A DNA stretch of 64,000 nucleotides, from the NCBI RefSeq assembly GCF_030295405.1, contig NZ_AP027080.1, forward strand, positions 744,001-808,000, written 5' to 3'. A model generated the notes under the pieces. That model was not told the origin of the DNA. It searched no databases and saw only the letters and a program-made list of their open reading frames with translations. Numbering within the stretch: position 1 is the first letter of the stretch; every line of letters begins with the position of its first letter. Below are positions 25,848 through 34,195 of this stretch, piece by piece. This stretch comes from Mesoterricola silvestris. GTDB taxonomy: Bacteria; Acidobacteriota; Holophagae; Holophagales; Holophagaceae. The position numbers were made by a program, and so were the translations under genes.

Positions 25848-26107
25848 CTGGCCTGCAGCATCTGGTGGACCGCCTCCACCACGTCCGCCACCGTGCGCAC
25901 GTGCTTGAACTCCTCCGCCTTCACCCGCCTTCCGGTGATCTCCTGGAGCTGGATGGCCAGCTCCACCGCGTCGATGCTGTCCAGATCCAGATCCGTGAAG
26001 AGATGGGCCTCCAGGGTGATGCGCTCCGGGGCCAGCTCGAAGGAGTTGGCGAGGATGGTCCTCAGCTGCGCGAGGATCTCGTCCCGGGTGGGGTTGACGG
26101 TGGTCAT
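25844..26107 (-). CDS. Acyl carrier protein
   Basis: 87 residues. DLDLDSIDAVELAIQLQE contains the phosphopantetheine Ser. Start at 26107 chosen by GGGAG upstream; 15 further codons are open but lack support. It probably carries the starter or intermediates. Similar to the ACP at 27486, so the pair may correspond to ApeE/ApeF. Confidence 0.95.
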   Translation of the reverse strand: MTTVNPTRDEILAQLRTILANSFELAPERITLEAHLFTDLDLDSIDAVELAIQLQEITGRRVKAEEFKHVRTVADVVEAVHQMLQAR

Positions 26108-26175
26108 GAGGTGAATCTCCCGTGGGCTTCGGCGTCCGGACCGGACACCCATCTTAAGGCAGGCGTCATCATAAT

Positions 26176-27480
26176 TCAGGCATTACCGGCGGCGGCGAAG
26201 AGGGCCGCCAGATCCCCGGCCCGCAGCTTTCCCCGGGCGTCCCGGGGCAGTTCGGGCAGGAAGCGCCAGCGCCGGGGAAGGGCCGGCCCCTCCAGGGAGG
26301 CCGCGAGGTGCGCGCCCAGGCGCTCCCCCAGCGCGCGGCGCACGGCGGGGTCCTCCAGATCCGCGGGCCCGGCCAGGACGATGGCCGCCCCCAGCATCCG
26401 GCGCCGGCCCTCCAGGAGCACCACCGCCGCGTCCCGCACCAGGGGGTGGGCCTTCAGGGCCGCCTCCACCTGGGGCAGGGAGACCCGCTTCTCCTCGATC
26501 TTCACCACCCGGTCCAGGCGCCCCAGCAGGGCGAAGCGCCCGTCGGCGCCCAGGGCCACGGCGTCCTCCATGCGCAGGCCGGCGGGGCCCACCCGCGGGG
26601 AGCTCAGGAGCAGGGCCCCGTCGGCGGCCGCGGCCAGGGACATGTCCGGGAAGGGGGTCCACCGGGAGGAATCGGCGTCGGGGCCGGGGTTCCGCCAGGC
26701 GATGCCGCCGCTTTCGGTGCTGCCGTACACCTCCACCACCCCGCCGGGGGCCGCGGCCCGCCACGCCAGGGCATCCTCCCGCTCCAGGGCCCCCCCGGAG
26801 GAGAAGACCGCCGGCAGGTCCAGGCCCGCGATGGGCAGGAGCCTGGGGAGCCGGGCGAGGTGGGCGGGGCTGCTCACCAGCACGGGCCGTTCGCCCATGG
26901 CGGCCAGGAACCGCGCGGGGTCCCCGCAGGTCTCCGACAGGAAGATCTGCCCGGTGGCCAGGGGCCAGAACACCCGGAACAGGCATCCGTAGATGTGCAG
27001 GTGGGGCACGGTGGAGGCCACCGGGGCCGGGAGGGGGCCGAAGAGCCCCTCCAGCACCTCCACCTCCCGCACCAGGTCCTGGAAGCGCCGCAGGACACGC
27101 TTGGGGGATCCGGTGCTGCCGGAGGTCCAGAATTCCACGGGCCCGTCCCCCAGGGGGCGGCTGGGCGGCAGGTTGTCCGATGGGTCGGCCAGGTCGGCGT
27201 CCCGGAGGAGGCCGTCGGCCTCCAGGGCCCCCAGGGTGCCGGGCAGCAGATTGGGCGGCAGCACCGGCGCGCACCCGGCCAGCACCAGGCCCAGGAAGCC
27301 CGCCGCGAAGGCGAAGGGGTCCTCGCAGGCCAGGAGCCAGCGCCCCCCCGCCCGGGCCCTCCCGGCGACCGCCGCGGCGCCCCGGGCCAGGTCCCCGAAG
27401 GTGCGGGGACCCTTGCCGGTGAGGGCCACCACCTGGGCCTCCGGCCGGTCCTGGGCGAAGATGCCGTCCAGCCGCGCCAC
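26176..27480 (-). CDS. AMP-dependent acyl/aryl ligase (ApeH-like)
   Basis: 434 residues of the adenylate-forming superfamily: TSGSTGSPKRVLRRF (P-loop), VYGSTESGGIAWR, GRLDRVVKIEEKRVSL hinge and the catalytic Lys in RDARGKLRAGD. It should activate the aryl acid from the ammonia-lyase and load it onto an adjacent ACP. GTG start at 27480, six bases after the ACP stop, with GGAGG nearby. Shorter at the N-terminus than acetyl-CoA synthetases, as is usual for this cluster type. Confidence 0.87.
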   Translation of the reverse strand: MARLDGIFAQDRPEAQVVALTGKGPRTFGDLARGAAAVAGRARAGGRWLLACEDPFAFAAGFLGLVLAGCAPVLPPNLLPGTLGALEADGLLRDADLADPSDNLPPSRPLGDGPVEFWTSGSTGSPKRVLRRFQDLVREVEVLEGLFGPLPAPVASTVPHLHIYGCLFRVFWPLATGQIFLSETCGDPARFLAAMGERPVLVSSPAHLARLPRLLPIAGLDLPAVFSSGGALEREDALAWRAAAPGGVVEVYGSTESGGIAWRNPGPDADSSRWTPFPDMSLAAAADGALLLSSPRVGPAGLRMEDAVALGADGRFALLGRLDRVVKIEEKRVSLPQVEAALKAHPLVRDAAVVLLEGRRRMLGAAIVLAGPADLEDPAVRRALGERLGAHLAASLEGPALPRRWRFLPELPRDARGKLRAGDLAALFAAAGNA

Positions 27481-27485
27481 GGCCC

Positions 27486-27740
27486 TCAGGCCTCCAGCAT
27501 CTTCTGCACGGAGAGCACCACGTCCTCCACGGTGCAGAGCACCCGGAAGTCGTCGGGGGCCAGGCGCCGCCCCGTGAATTCTTGCATGTGTTGGGCCAGT
27601 TCGACTTCGTCGATGCTGTCCAGGCCCAGGTCGGTGAAGAGGTTGGAATCCAGGTGCACGGAGCGCGGATCCAGCTGGAAATTGGTCTTCAGGGCGGCGC
27701 GGACCCACTGGAGAATCTCGTCCTGGGTCTTAGGCGGCAT
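27486..27740 (-). CDS. Acyl carrier protein
   Basis: 84 residues with the attachment Ser in DLGLDSIDEVELAQ. First gene of the sub-operon that includes the AMP ligase; a likely acceptor for the activated aryl starter. The 120-bp gap on its 5' side contains a hairpin and an AT-rich TATACT word that could be a promoter. Confidence 0.95.
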   Translation of the reverse strand: MPPKTQDEILQWVRAALKTNFQLDPRSVHLDSNLFTDLGLDSIDEVELAQHMQEFTGRRLAPDDFRVLCTVEDVVLSVQKMLEA

Positions 27741-27784
27741 CGGGGCTCCGGCGGGGGGTGGGACGGCCCGGGTTCAAGGGGCTG

Positions 27785-27803
27785 CCGTGAGCGGGGCTCA
27801 CGG
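27785..27803. promoter_or_regulatory. Hairpin in the leader of the ACP/ligase sub-operon
   Basis: CCGTGAGC-ggg-GCTCACGG, a perfect 8-bp stem with a 3-base loop. It lies between the acyltransferase stop (27861) and the ACP start (27740) on the minus strand. It could modulate read-through between the two parts of the cluster. No T-run follows. Confidence 0.35.
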
Positions 27804-27860
27804 GCTTTCGGCAGGACCCGGGACATTTGAATATCCAAGTATACATCAGAGGCGGCGGGC

Positions 27861-28835
27861 TCACCCGGGTCCGGTCTTCCCGGCCCACAGATCGAAGAAG
27901 TTGAAGAAGTGGTAGGGGTGGGTCCCCAGGAAGGCCTCCAGGGCCCGGGCGTAGGCCGCGGCGTAGGGGCGGTAGGCCTCCGGGGCGCGCCCCAGGCCCG
28001 CCGGGACGCGGATGACGGAGGCCAGGTGCATTTCGTACCGATCGGGCCCGGCCTTGTAGGGAAAGAGCACCGCCACGGGCGCACCGGTGGCCGAGGCCAG
28101 CTTGTAGGCGGTGAAGGGCAGGGGCACCGGGCCGCCCAGGAAGTCCACCGCGACGGTGCCGCCGCCGGCGCCCCAGGCCCGGTCCCCCATGAGGGCCACC
28201 ACCTCGCCCCGCTGCAGGGCGCCCACCATGTCCGGGACCCCGCCCAGGAACGCCCCGGGGTCGATGACGCGGAAATCCCGGCCCGCGAAGGCCTGGAAGG
28301 GGGAGCTTTCGTCCCCGGCGTCGAAGCGCGCCAGCACGGAGATGGGCCGTTCCAGGCCCCCCAGGCCGGCCATGCCCAGCTGCCAGGCCCCCACGTGGGC
28401 CGTGACGATGACCAGACCCCGGCCCTCGGCGAGGAGGGCGGCCAGATCCGCCCGGCCCTGGAGGTGGGTGATGAACTCGCCGCGCCCCAGGAGCCGCAGG
28501 GCGGCCTGGTCCACCAGGATCCGGGCGAAGGAGCGGGTCAGACGGAAGGTATCCGCCAGGCGCCGGAGGCCCCGGCGCCCGTGGAACCGGTGGTCCAGGT
28601 AGGGCCGGCACCCCTGGCGGACGGAGGGCCGGGTGAGGGTGTAGTGGAGGCTCACCAGGTCCGCGAGGGCATAGGAAAGGGGCCTACCGGCCAGACGGAT
28701 CAGGGCATGGAAGACACCCAGCTGCCACCGGCGGCCGATGCCGCTCACCCGCCATCCGGTCCGGCCAGGGCCCCCGGATCCTCCCGCACCCGGATGCGCC
28801 GGGTGGACTGCGGGCCTCTTCCGGAACTTCAGCAC
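27861..28835 (-). CDS. LpxL/HtrB-like lipid acyltransferase
   Basis: 324 residues. Motifs of the lysophospholipid/lipid A acyltransferase group: VTAHVGAWQLG (HxxxxD/E-like catalytic stretch) and a basic, hydrophobic N-terminal region (GVFHALIRLAGRPLSYALADL). Ends GTHPYHFFNFFDLW. It probably adds an acyl group to the lipid headgroup at the inner membrane. GTG start overlapping the radical-SAM stop by seven bases. Confidence 0.85.
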   Translation of the reverse strand: MLKFRKRPAVHPAHPGAGGSGGPGRTGWRVSGIGRRWQLGVFHALIRLAGRPLSYALADLVSLHYTLTRPSVRQGCRPYLDHRFHGRRGLRRLADTFRLTRSFARILVDQAALRLLGRGEFITHLQGRADLAALLAEGRGLVIVTAHVGAWQLGMAGLGGLERPISVLARFDAGDESSPFQAFAGRDFRVIDPGAFLGGVPDMVGALQRGEVVALMGDRAWGAGGGTVAVDFLGGPVPLPFTAYKLASATGAPVAVLFPYKAGPDRYEMHLASVIRVPAGLGRAPEAYRPYAAAYARALEAFLGTHPYHFFNFFDLWAGKTGPG

Positions 28836-30181
28836 GGCGGCGTCTCCTGCCCGGGATGGCGGATGAGGGAGTCCCAGATCAGCCCCCGGAACCCCATGGC
28901 CCGCAGGGCCGCCATGCGCTCCCGGCCCCGCTCCGGCGGGAAGAACCGGTCCCGGCGGCCCTTGAAGGCCGCCTCGATGCGGGCCTCCATGGCCCCGGGA
29001 TCCAGGCCCGCGGCGTGGTAGTACGCCGGTTCACGCAGCCCGTCGCCGGCGCCCACCCGGCCCTCCTGGAGGGCCAGGCGGTGCAGGGCGGTTCCGGGGA
29101 GGATGCGGATGCCGGAGAAGGCGAAGACCGCCGTGCTGGCCAGGCGGTCCAGGTTCGCGAGCCCCTCGGCGACCGTGGCTTCCGTCTCCCCGGGGCCTCC
29201 GAACATCACGAAGTGGGCGCAGGGGATGCGGCAGGCCGCGAAGAGCCCGTTGGCCTCCACCGCCTCCTGGAACGTGAAGCCCTTGCCCAGGCCCAGCAGG
29301 GTCGCGTCGGTGGTGGCGTCGGTGCCCAGTTCCGCCGCGCGCAGTCCCGCCCGGCCCATGAGGCGCAGATCCGCTTCCCGGATCAGGCTGGGGCGCATGT
29401 AGCAGGACCACCGGATGGGCAGGGCGCGGCGGGCCAGTTCCTCCACCACCTCCATGTGCTGGCCGGCGGCGTCGTTGAACACCGCGTCCGCGATGAAGAA
29501 TTCCCTCTGCCCGAAACGGGCGTGGGCCTCCTGCAGATCGTCCACCACCAGGCGGGGGTCCCGGGCGCGGTGGGTGGCCCCCTCCAGGGCGGGGTAGTTG
29601 CAGTAGACGCAGCGGTGCGAGCAGCCCCGCTTGGTCTGGAGGCTGAGGAGGCCCGAGGCTTCCTGGTAGAAGCGGACGATGGCCCCGTCGAAGCGCGGCG
29701 CCGCCATGGCGGCCGCCGGGCCCGGGGCGCGGCTGATGCGGGGCGCCGCGCGGCCCGCGGCCAGGGCTTCCACCAGGTCGGCCGCGACCCCTTCCCCTTC
29801 CCCCGCGACGCCATAGTCGGCGCCCGTGTAGGCGAGGATCTCCTCCGGCAGGATCGAGAAGGCGGAACCCCCCAGGATGATGGGCGCGGAGGTGCAGGCG
29901 CGGGCCAGTTCCACCAGGCGCCTGGCCACGGCCGGATAGTCCGTGCGCGCCAGGGAATCGCAGCTGTCCAGGTTGCGCAGGGAGATGCCCAGGAAATCGG
30001 GGGCGCAGGCGCGCACCCGGTCCGTGAAGGCCGCCTCCGAGGCGCCTTCGGCCAGGAAATCGAACTGCTCCACCCGGTGGCCCCGGTCGGCCAGGGACCC
30101 CGCCACCACCGCCATGCCCAGCGGGAGCACCGGGTAGGGCTCCAGGGTCAGATTGGCGGAGACAAGGAGGATTCGGCTCAT
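28829..30181 (-). CDS. B12-binding radical-SAM protein
   Basis: 450 residues. An N-terminal cobalamin-binding Rossmann region (about 1-150, LGISLRNLDSCDS, ILGGSAFSILPEE) precedes a radical-SAM barrel with CSHRCVYCNYP (Cx3CxxC). It is the first gene of the long leftward operon. B12/SAM enzymes of this build are found in lipid-biosynthesis loci and often act as methylases or rearrange carbon skeletons. Its role here, possibly modifying the polyene or its lipid anchor, is inference. Confidence 0.88.
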   Translation of the reverse strand: MSRILLVSANLTLEPYPVLPLGMAVVAGSLADRGHRVEQFDFLAEGASEAAFTDRVRACAPDFLGISLRNLDSCDSLARTDYPAVARRLVELARACTSAPIILGGSAFSILPEEILAYTGADYGVAGEGEGVAADLVEALAAGRAAPRISRAPGPAAAMAAPRFDGAIVRFYQEASGLLSLQTKRGCSHRCVYCNYPALEGATHRARDPRLVVDDLQEAHARFGQREFFIADAVFNDAAGQHMEVVEELARRALPIRWSCYMRPSLIREADLRLMGRAGLRAAELGTDATTDATLLGLGKGFTFQEAVEANGLFAACRIPCAHFVMFGGPGETEATVAEGLANLDRLASTAVFAFSGIRILPGTALHRLALQEGRVGAGDGLREPAYYHAAGLDPGAMEARIEAAFKGRRDRFFPPERGRERMAALRAMGFRGLIWDSLIRHPGQETPPC

Positions 30182-30235
30182 GGGGTCCCGGGATCCGTGG
30201 GCATGGCCGCAGGTCCGCGCCTGTTGTTAATTCTG

Positions 30236-30241
30236 TAATAT
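30236..30241 (+). promoter_or_regulatory. Possible -10 element of a leaderless start
   Basis: TAATAT ends only seven bases before the ATG of the deacetylase-methyltransferase gene (30249). No Shine-Dalgarno sequence is seen in AGCACACATG. If used, transcription would begin at or beside the ATG. No clear -35 is visible. Confidence 0.35.
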
Positions 30242-30248
30242 AGCACAC

Positions 30249-31700
30249 ATGCGCTTTCCCCTTTCCGTGGCCCACCTGACGGCCCTCACCGCGTTCCAGC
30301 TGGCCTTCCTGCTGCTCTTCGTGGACCCGCGGCTGGCGGCGGTGCCCCTGGCCCTCTTCGTCCTGCTCTGCGGGGTCGCGCCGTTCATGACCCGGTTCGG
30401 GTTCTTCCTGCCCATCCTCTCCCGGGGCAGCCGCAAGGTGCCCAGGGTGGCCCTGAGCTTCGACGACGGGCCCGACCCCGAGGTCACCCCCGCGGTGCTG
30501 GACCTGCTGGACCGCCACGGCCTGAAGGCCGCGTTCTTCCTGGTGGCCGCCAAGGCCGAGGCGAACCCCGGCCTGGTGCGGGAGATCCTGGCCCGGGGCC
30601 ACGAGATCGGCAGCCACAGCTGGCACCACTTCCCCATGCTCATGCTCCGGAGCCGGCGCGTCCTGCGCGAGGAGGTGGGCCGCGCCCAGGAGATCTTCAA
30701 GGGCTTCGGGATCCTTCCCAGGGCCTTCCGGCCCCCCGTGGGGATCACCAGCTCCCGGCTCTGGCCCGTCCTGCTGGACCACGGCATGTTCTGCGTGAAC
30801 TTCAGCTGCAGGGCCCTGGACCAGGGCAACCGCCGCGTGCCGGGCCTGGCCCGGCGCATCCTGGGCAAGGTCCGGCCAGGGGATCTCATCCTCCTGCACG
30901 ACGTGAGGCCCTCCCGGTCCACCCTGGACCGGCTCCTGGCGGAATTCGAGGAGCTCCTGGGGGGGCTGCGGGAGCGGAACCTGGAGGTGGTGTCCCCCTC
31001 CGCGCTCCTGGGCCGGGCCATCATGGGGCGCCGCCTGGAGGTCCAGGGCGCCGCCGAGAGCTTCTACGACGACCTCGCGGACACCTACGACGAGGAGCAG
31101 TTCGGCACCCCCGTGGCCCTGAGCCGGAACCTGGAGCTGGAGCTCTTCCGCAAGCGCGTCCCCGCCCTCCTCCAGGGCACCGGCACGGTGCTGGAGGTGG
31201 GGGCGGGCACCGGCATCTTCACCCTGGAGCTGGCGCGGCGGTGCGGCGAAGTGCACGCCGTGGACCTCTCCGGGAACATGCTCCGCCACCTGGAGCTCAA
31301 GGCCGGAGCCGCGGGCATCGCCAACATCCGCACCATGGAGGGGGACGCGGAGGCCCTGGACTTCCAGGGCCCCTACGCCGCCGTGTTCTCCTTCCTGGTC
31401 TTCGAGTACTTCCAGGACCTCCCGGGCTTCTTCCGGCGCCTGGCGCCCCACCTGGAACCGGGGGCGCCCGTGTACTTCTTCACCGCCCGCACCTCCTTCC
31501 TGCGGTTCTGGACCCAGCTGGGCAACGCGCTGCGCCAGGGCATCTGGCTCCGGTCCCGCTCCCGCCGGGAGGTGGCCGCGCTCCTGCGGGACGCGGGCAT
31601 CGACCCGGTGCGCATCGAGGGCCACCTGCTCAAGGCCTTCGGCCGGGGGGGAATGATCCTGGAAGTGGAAGGGCGCCGGCGGGGGCCGTCCCGTGGGTGA
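30249..31700 (+). CDS. Polysaccharide deacetylase fused to a SAM methyltransferase
   Basis: 483 residues. Two or three N-terminal membrane helices (about 8-57) precede a NodB domain (SFDDGPDPEVTPAV with Asp72-Asp73; SHSWHH; RPPVGI) that ends near residue 255. A class I methyltransferase follows (LEVGAGTGIFTLELARR, AVDLSGNMLRHLE). The catalytic side of the NodB domain should be at the membrane. The methyltransferase half may be cytoplasmic, which is unusual for a single chain unless both face the cytosol. Divergent from the aryl polyene operon; its 3' end overlaps the GT2 gene. Confidence 0.87.
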   Translation: MRFPLSVAHLTALTAFQLAFLLLFVDPRLAAVPLALFVLLCGVAPFMTRFGFFLPILSRGSRKVPRVALSFDDGPDPEVTPAVLDLLDRHGLKAAFFLVAAKAEANPGLVREILARGHEIGSHSWHHFPMLMLRSRRVLREEVGRAQEIFKGFGILPRAFRPPVGITSSRLWPVLLDHGMFCVNFSCRALDQGNRRVPGLARRILGKVRPGDLILLHDVRPSRSTLDRLLAEFEELLGGLRERNLEVVSPSALLGRAIMGRRLEVQGAAESFYDDLADTYDEEQFGTPVALSRNLELELFRKRVPALLQGTGTVLEVGAGTGIFTLELARRCGEVHAVDLSGNMLRHLELKAGAAGIANIRTMEGDAEALDFQGPYAAVFSFLVFEYFQDLPGFFRRLAPHLEPGAPVYFFTARTSFLRFWTQLGNALRQGIWLRSRSRREVAALLRDAGIDPVRIEGHLLKAFGRGGMILEVEGRRRGPSRG

Positions 31701-32856
31701 GCCGCCCCGCCTCCTGGCGGTGGTGCCCGTCTTCGACCACGCCGCCACCCTGCGGGGGGTCGTGGAGGGGCTCCTGGGCCAGGGATACCCGGTGCTGGTG
31801 GTGGACGACGGAAGCCGGGACGGGGCCCTGGAGCGGGTGGCGGACCTGCCCGTGCGCACCCTGCGCCTGGAGGCCAACCGGGGCAAGGGCGCCGCGCTCC
31901 TGGCCGGGGCCCGGGCCGCCATGGCCGAGGGTTTCGAGGCCATCCTCACCCTCGACGCCGACGGCCAGCACTTCCCCGCGGATGCCCCGGCGCTGGTGGC
32001 CGCCGCCTTCGCGGCCTGGCCCGCCATCGCCGTGGGCGTGCGCGCCATGGACGGCGCCGACGTGCCCCGGTCCAGCCGGTTCGGCCGGGCCTTTTCCAAT
32101 TTCTGGGTGCGCCTGGAATGCGGATGCGACCTGGCCGACACCCAGAGCGGTTTCCGGGTCTATCCCGTCGCCCTCCTCGCGGAAGGCCGGTTCCGGTCCC
32201 GGCGCTACGGCTTCGAAGTGGAGGTGCTGGTGCGGGGCGCCTGGGCGGGCCTGCCCATCGTGGAGGCCCCCGTCCGGGTGCTGTACCTTCCGGGAAGCCA
32301 GCGCATCTCCCATTTCCGGGCCTTCCGGGACAACCTCCGGCTCACGGCCCTCCACACCTTCCTGGTGACCCGCGCCCTCTTCCGGAGCCCCGGGACGCCC
32401 CTGGCCCGGGAGGCCCGCCGGGCCCTGGTGTCCCCATGCGCCTTCCTGCGGGCCCTGGCCCTGGAACACGGCAGCCCCGCGGCCCTGGCCACCGCGGTGG
32501 GGCTGGGGGTCTTCCTGGGCAGCCTGCCCATCATCCCCTTCGGCCTGCTGGTGATCGCCTTCGTCCACCAGCGCCTGCACCTGAACAAGCTGGCCGGCCT
32601 GGGCGCCTCCAACGTGTGCGTGGCCCCCTTCGTGCCCTTCGTGTGCGTGCAGATGGGGCACCTGCTCCTGCACGGCCGCTGGTGGACCACCTGGAACCGC
32701 CAGGGCCTCCTGGCCGAGCTTCCCCAGCGGCTGGGGGAATGGCTGCTGGGGGCCCTGGTGGTGGGCCCCCTGCTGGGGTTCCTGCTGGCCCTGCCGGCCT
32801 ATTTCCTGGTGAAGCGGTTCCGCTCTACCGGGAAAGCAGCTCCACGCACTTGGTGA
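31693..32856 (+). CDS. GT2 glycosyltransferase with C-terminal DUF2062 membrane domain
   Basis: 387 residues. A GT-A domain (LLAVVPVFDHAATL, VVDDGSRDGA, LTLDADGQHF) with the DxD-like metal site is followed by a DUF2062 region of about 120 residues with three hydrophobic segments (VGLGVFLGSLPIIPFGLLVI and on). DUF2062 domains accompany lipid-linked glycosyltransferases. GTG start overlapping the preceding stop by eight bases. It probably adds a sugar to a lipid of this locus. Confidence 0.85.
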   Translation: MGEPPRLLAVVPVFDHAATLRGVVEGLLGQGYPVLVVDDGSRDGALERVADLPVRTLRLEANRGKGAALLAGARAAMAEGFEAILTLDADGQHFPADAPALVAAAFAAWPAIAVGVRAMDGADVPRSSRFGRAFSNFWVRLECGCDLADTQSGFRVYPVALLAEGRFRSRRYGFEVEVLVRGAWAGLPIVEAPVRVLYLPGSQRISHFRAFRDNLRLTALHTFLVTRALFRSPGTPLAREARRALVSPCAFLRALALEHGSPAALATAVGLGVFLGSLPIIPFGLLVIAFVHQRLHLNKLAGLGASNVCVAPFVPFVCVQMGHLLLHGRWWTTWNRQGLLAELPQRLGEWLLGALVVGPLLGFLLALPAYFLVKRFRSTGKAAPRTW

Positions 32857-33271
32857 ACCCGAATTCCTTGGCGTAGTCCACCGGCTTCCTGCCGGACACA
32901 TCCGTGAGGCCGGGGTCGGCCTTGGCCTTGAGGAGGTCGGCCACGATCTCGTCGTGCCCGTAGTAGGCGGCCAGCAGCAGTGGGGAAACGCCCGGTTTGT
33001 ACCGGCCGTACTTGCGAGTGGTGAGGATATTGGGATCCGCCCCCCGTTCCAGGAGCCACTTGGCGATGGCCGGCTGGCCGTAATAGGCCGCCCAGGCCAG
33101 GGGTGTCCAGCCCCACTTGTCGAGCTCGTTCACCTTCTCACCGGCCTCCACCAGGCTTTTGGCCAGGACCAGGTTGCCGTCCGCCACGGCCCGGGAGAGC
33201 TGGGTGCCCGCGTCGAGCGCCGGGGCGCCCAGGAGGACCGCGATGATGGCGAGGGTTGCCATGGGCTTCAT
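32825..33271 (-). CDS. Ankyrin-repeat protein, exported
   Basis: 148 residues. A signal peptide (ATLAIIAVLLGAPALDAG) is followed by three to four ankyrin repeats (WGWTPLAWAAYYGQPAIAKW, PLLLAAYYGHDEIVADLL). Start at 33271 has AAGGAG five bases upstream. It is probably periplasmic and binds another protein. The 3' end overlaps the GT2-DUF2062 gene by about 30 bp. Confidence 0.9.
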   Translation of the reverse strand: MKPMATLAIIAVLLGAPALDAGTQLSRAVADGNLVLAKSLVEAGEKVNELDKWGWTPLAWAAYYGQPAIAKWLLERGADPNILTTRKYGRYKPGVSPLLLAAYYGHDEIVADLLKAKADPGLTDVSGRKPVDYAKEFGFTKCVELLSR

Positions 33272-33455
33272 GGGGACTCCTTGGTGGGTGGGTGACACCA
33301 GTATAGATCGGTGGATGGGTGAGACGTTTAGGGCCTGTTCGGGATCTGTGAGCAGGGATGGCTTGTATCCGATCGGCCCGGAGCATGGGGTTTCCAAGGA
33401 ACGCTCTTTGGCATGGCACGTATGTCGTGCGCCACGAATACCAAGCAGAAAAACC
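33272..33455. other. Non-coding flank of the GxxExxY element
   Basis: No gene is seen. This stretch joins the ankyrin gene's promoter side to the left inverted repeat (33456-33493). No direct target-site duplication is evident when compared with the bases after 34004. Confidence 0.4.
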
Positions 33456-33493
33456 AAACGCTGGGGCGCTGAGGACTCGCTGGGGCGCTGGGG
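33456..33493 (+). repeat. Left arm of 38-bp inverted repeat around GxxExxY gene
   Basis: The arm begins AAACGCTGGGGCGC and ends CTCGCTGGGGCGCTGGGG. It is the reverse complement of 33967-34004 at 36 of 38 positions. It contains the unit CGCTGGGGCGC twice, so the arm is itself partly repetitive. The gene stop codon starts two bases after it. Confidence 0.85.
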
Positions 33494-33494
33494 G

Positions 33495-33914
33495 TCAGGG
33501 TCTGGTGTGAACGACGCGGCGGATTCCGCCATCCTTGAGGGGCCAGGCACGGAAGTTGAGAAGCAGGCCAACCTCGAGACTGGAGAATCGCAGCTGGCTG
33601 TTGATCTGGGCGAAGTGGGCATCCACCAGCTTCTCCACCGTTTTTGCTTCGACCACGACCTTGTCGTCCACCACGAGGTCCATCTTGTAGGCACCATCGA
33701 CGGTCAGGCCCTCCCAGACGATGTCCAGGCAAACCTCCCGCAAGGCTTTGTGGCCACTCCCCCTCAAGGCATGCGCCAAGCAGGCCTTGTAAGCATCCTC
33801 GAGAAGGCCCGGCCCTAGCGCATTCTGAACCCGGATGGCAGCTTCGATTATCGCCTGTGTGATCTCCTGGTGGGGATAATCATCCCCTGAGTGTTCTCCC
33901 CAATAACGTGGCAT
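33495..33914 (-). CDS. GxxExxY protein
   Basis: 139 residues. Contains the family signature GLLEDAY and, downstream, a D...VVVEAK arrangement (MDLVVDDKVVVEAKTVEKL) like a PD-(D/E)xK nuclease core. Start at ATG 33914 with TTGGAGGGG upstream. The family is widespread and of unknown function, with a nuclease-like fold proposed. It lies exactly between the two arms of a 38-bp inverted repeat, suggesting a mobile or repeat-associated cassette; that link is inference. Confidence 0.85.
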   Translation of the reverse strand: MPRYWGEHSGDDYPHQEITQAIIEAAIRVQNALGPGLLEDAYKACLAHALRGSGHKALREVCLDIVWEGLTVDGAYKMDLVVDDKVVVEAKTVEKLVDAHFAQINSQLRFSSLEVGLLLNFRAWPLKDGGIRRVVHTRP

Positions 33915-34195
33915 GGGCCCCTCCAAGAGGACCTGCCCTCACCCCCCCCCAAAGTTCACCTTCTTTCCCCAGCGCCCCAGCGAGCCCTCTGCGCCCCAGC
34001 GTTTATCCTTTTCGATGGTCCTGCCGAATCCCCAAGGCCAGTCCCGTCACCGCTTCAGCCAGACCCCATTTCACGCGATGGCCTCCTGGTCTGCCTAGCT
34101 GCGTGCCTCGTATTCCCGTGCCGAAAATCCCGGTTTACGAGGCATAAGTCATGCGCACAACCTAACTATTCATTCAACCTATTAATTGCCCAACC
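33915..34195. other. Non-coding stretch with the right inverted-repeat arm
   Basis: No convincing gene. It includes the right arm at 33967-34004 and a GC-poorer segment (34140-34195) before the ACP gene. The three overlapping short plus-strand frames here have no ribosome sites. Confidence 0.45.
33967..34004 (-). repeat. Right arm of 38-bp inverted repeat around GxxExxY gene
   Basis: Reverse complement of the left arm with two changes (T to A at arm position 15, A to G at 20). The pair encloses 473 bases with a single gene. Unit length about 549 bp. Confidence 0.85.

Noticed and set aside
33456-34004. CRISPR-like array made from the repeats near 33.5-34.0 kb
   Set aside because: Only two arms, inverted rather than direct, with a gene between them.
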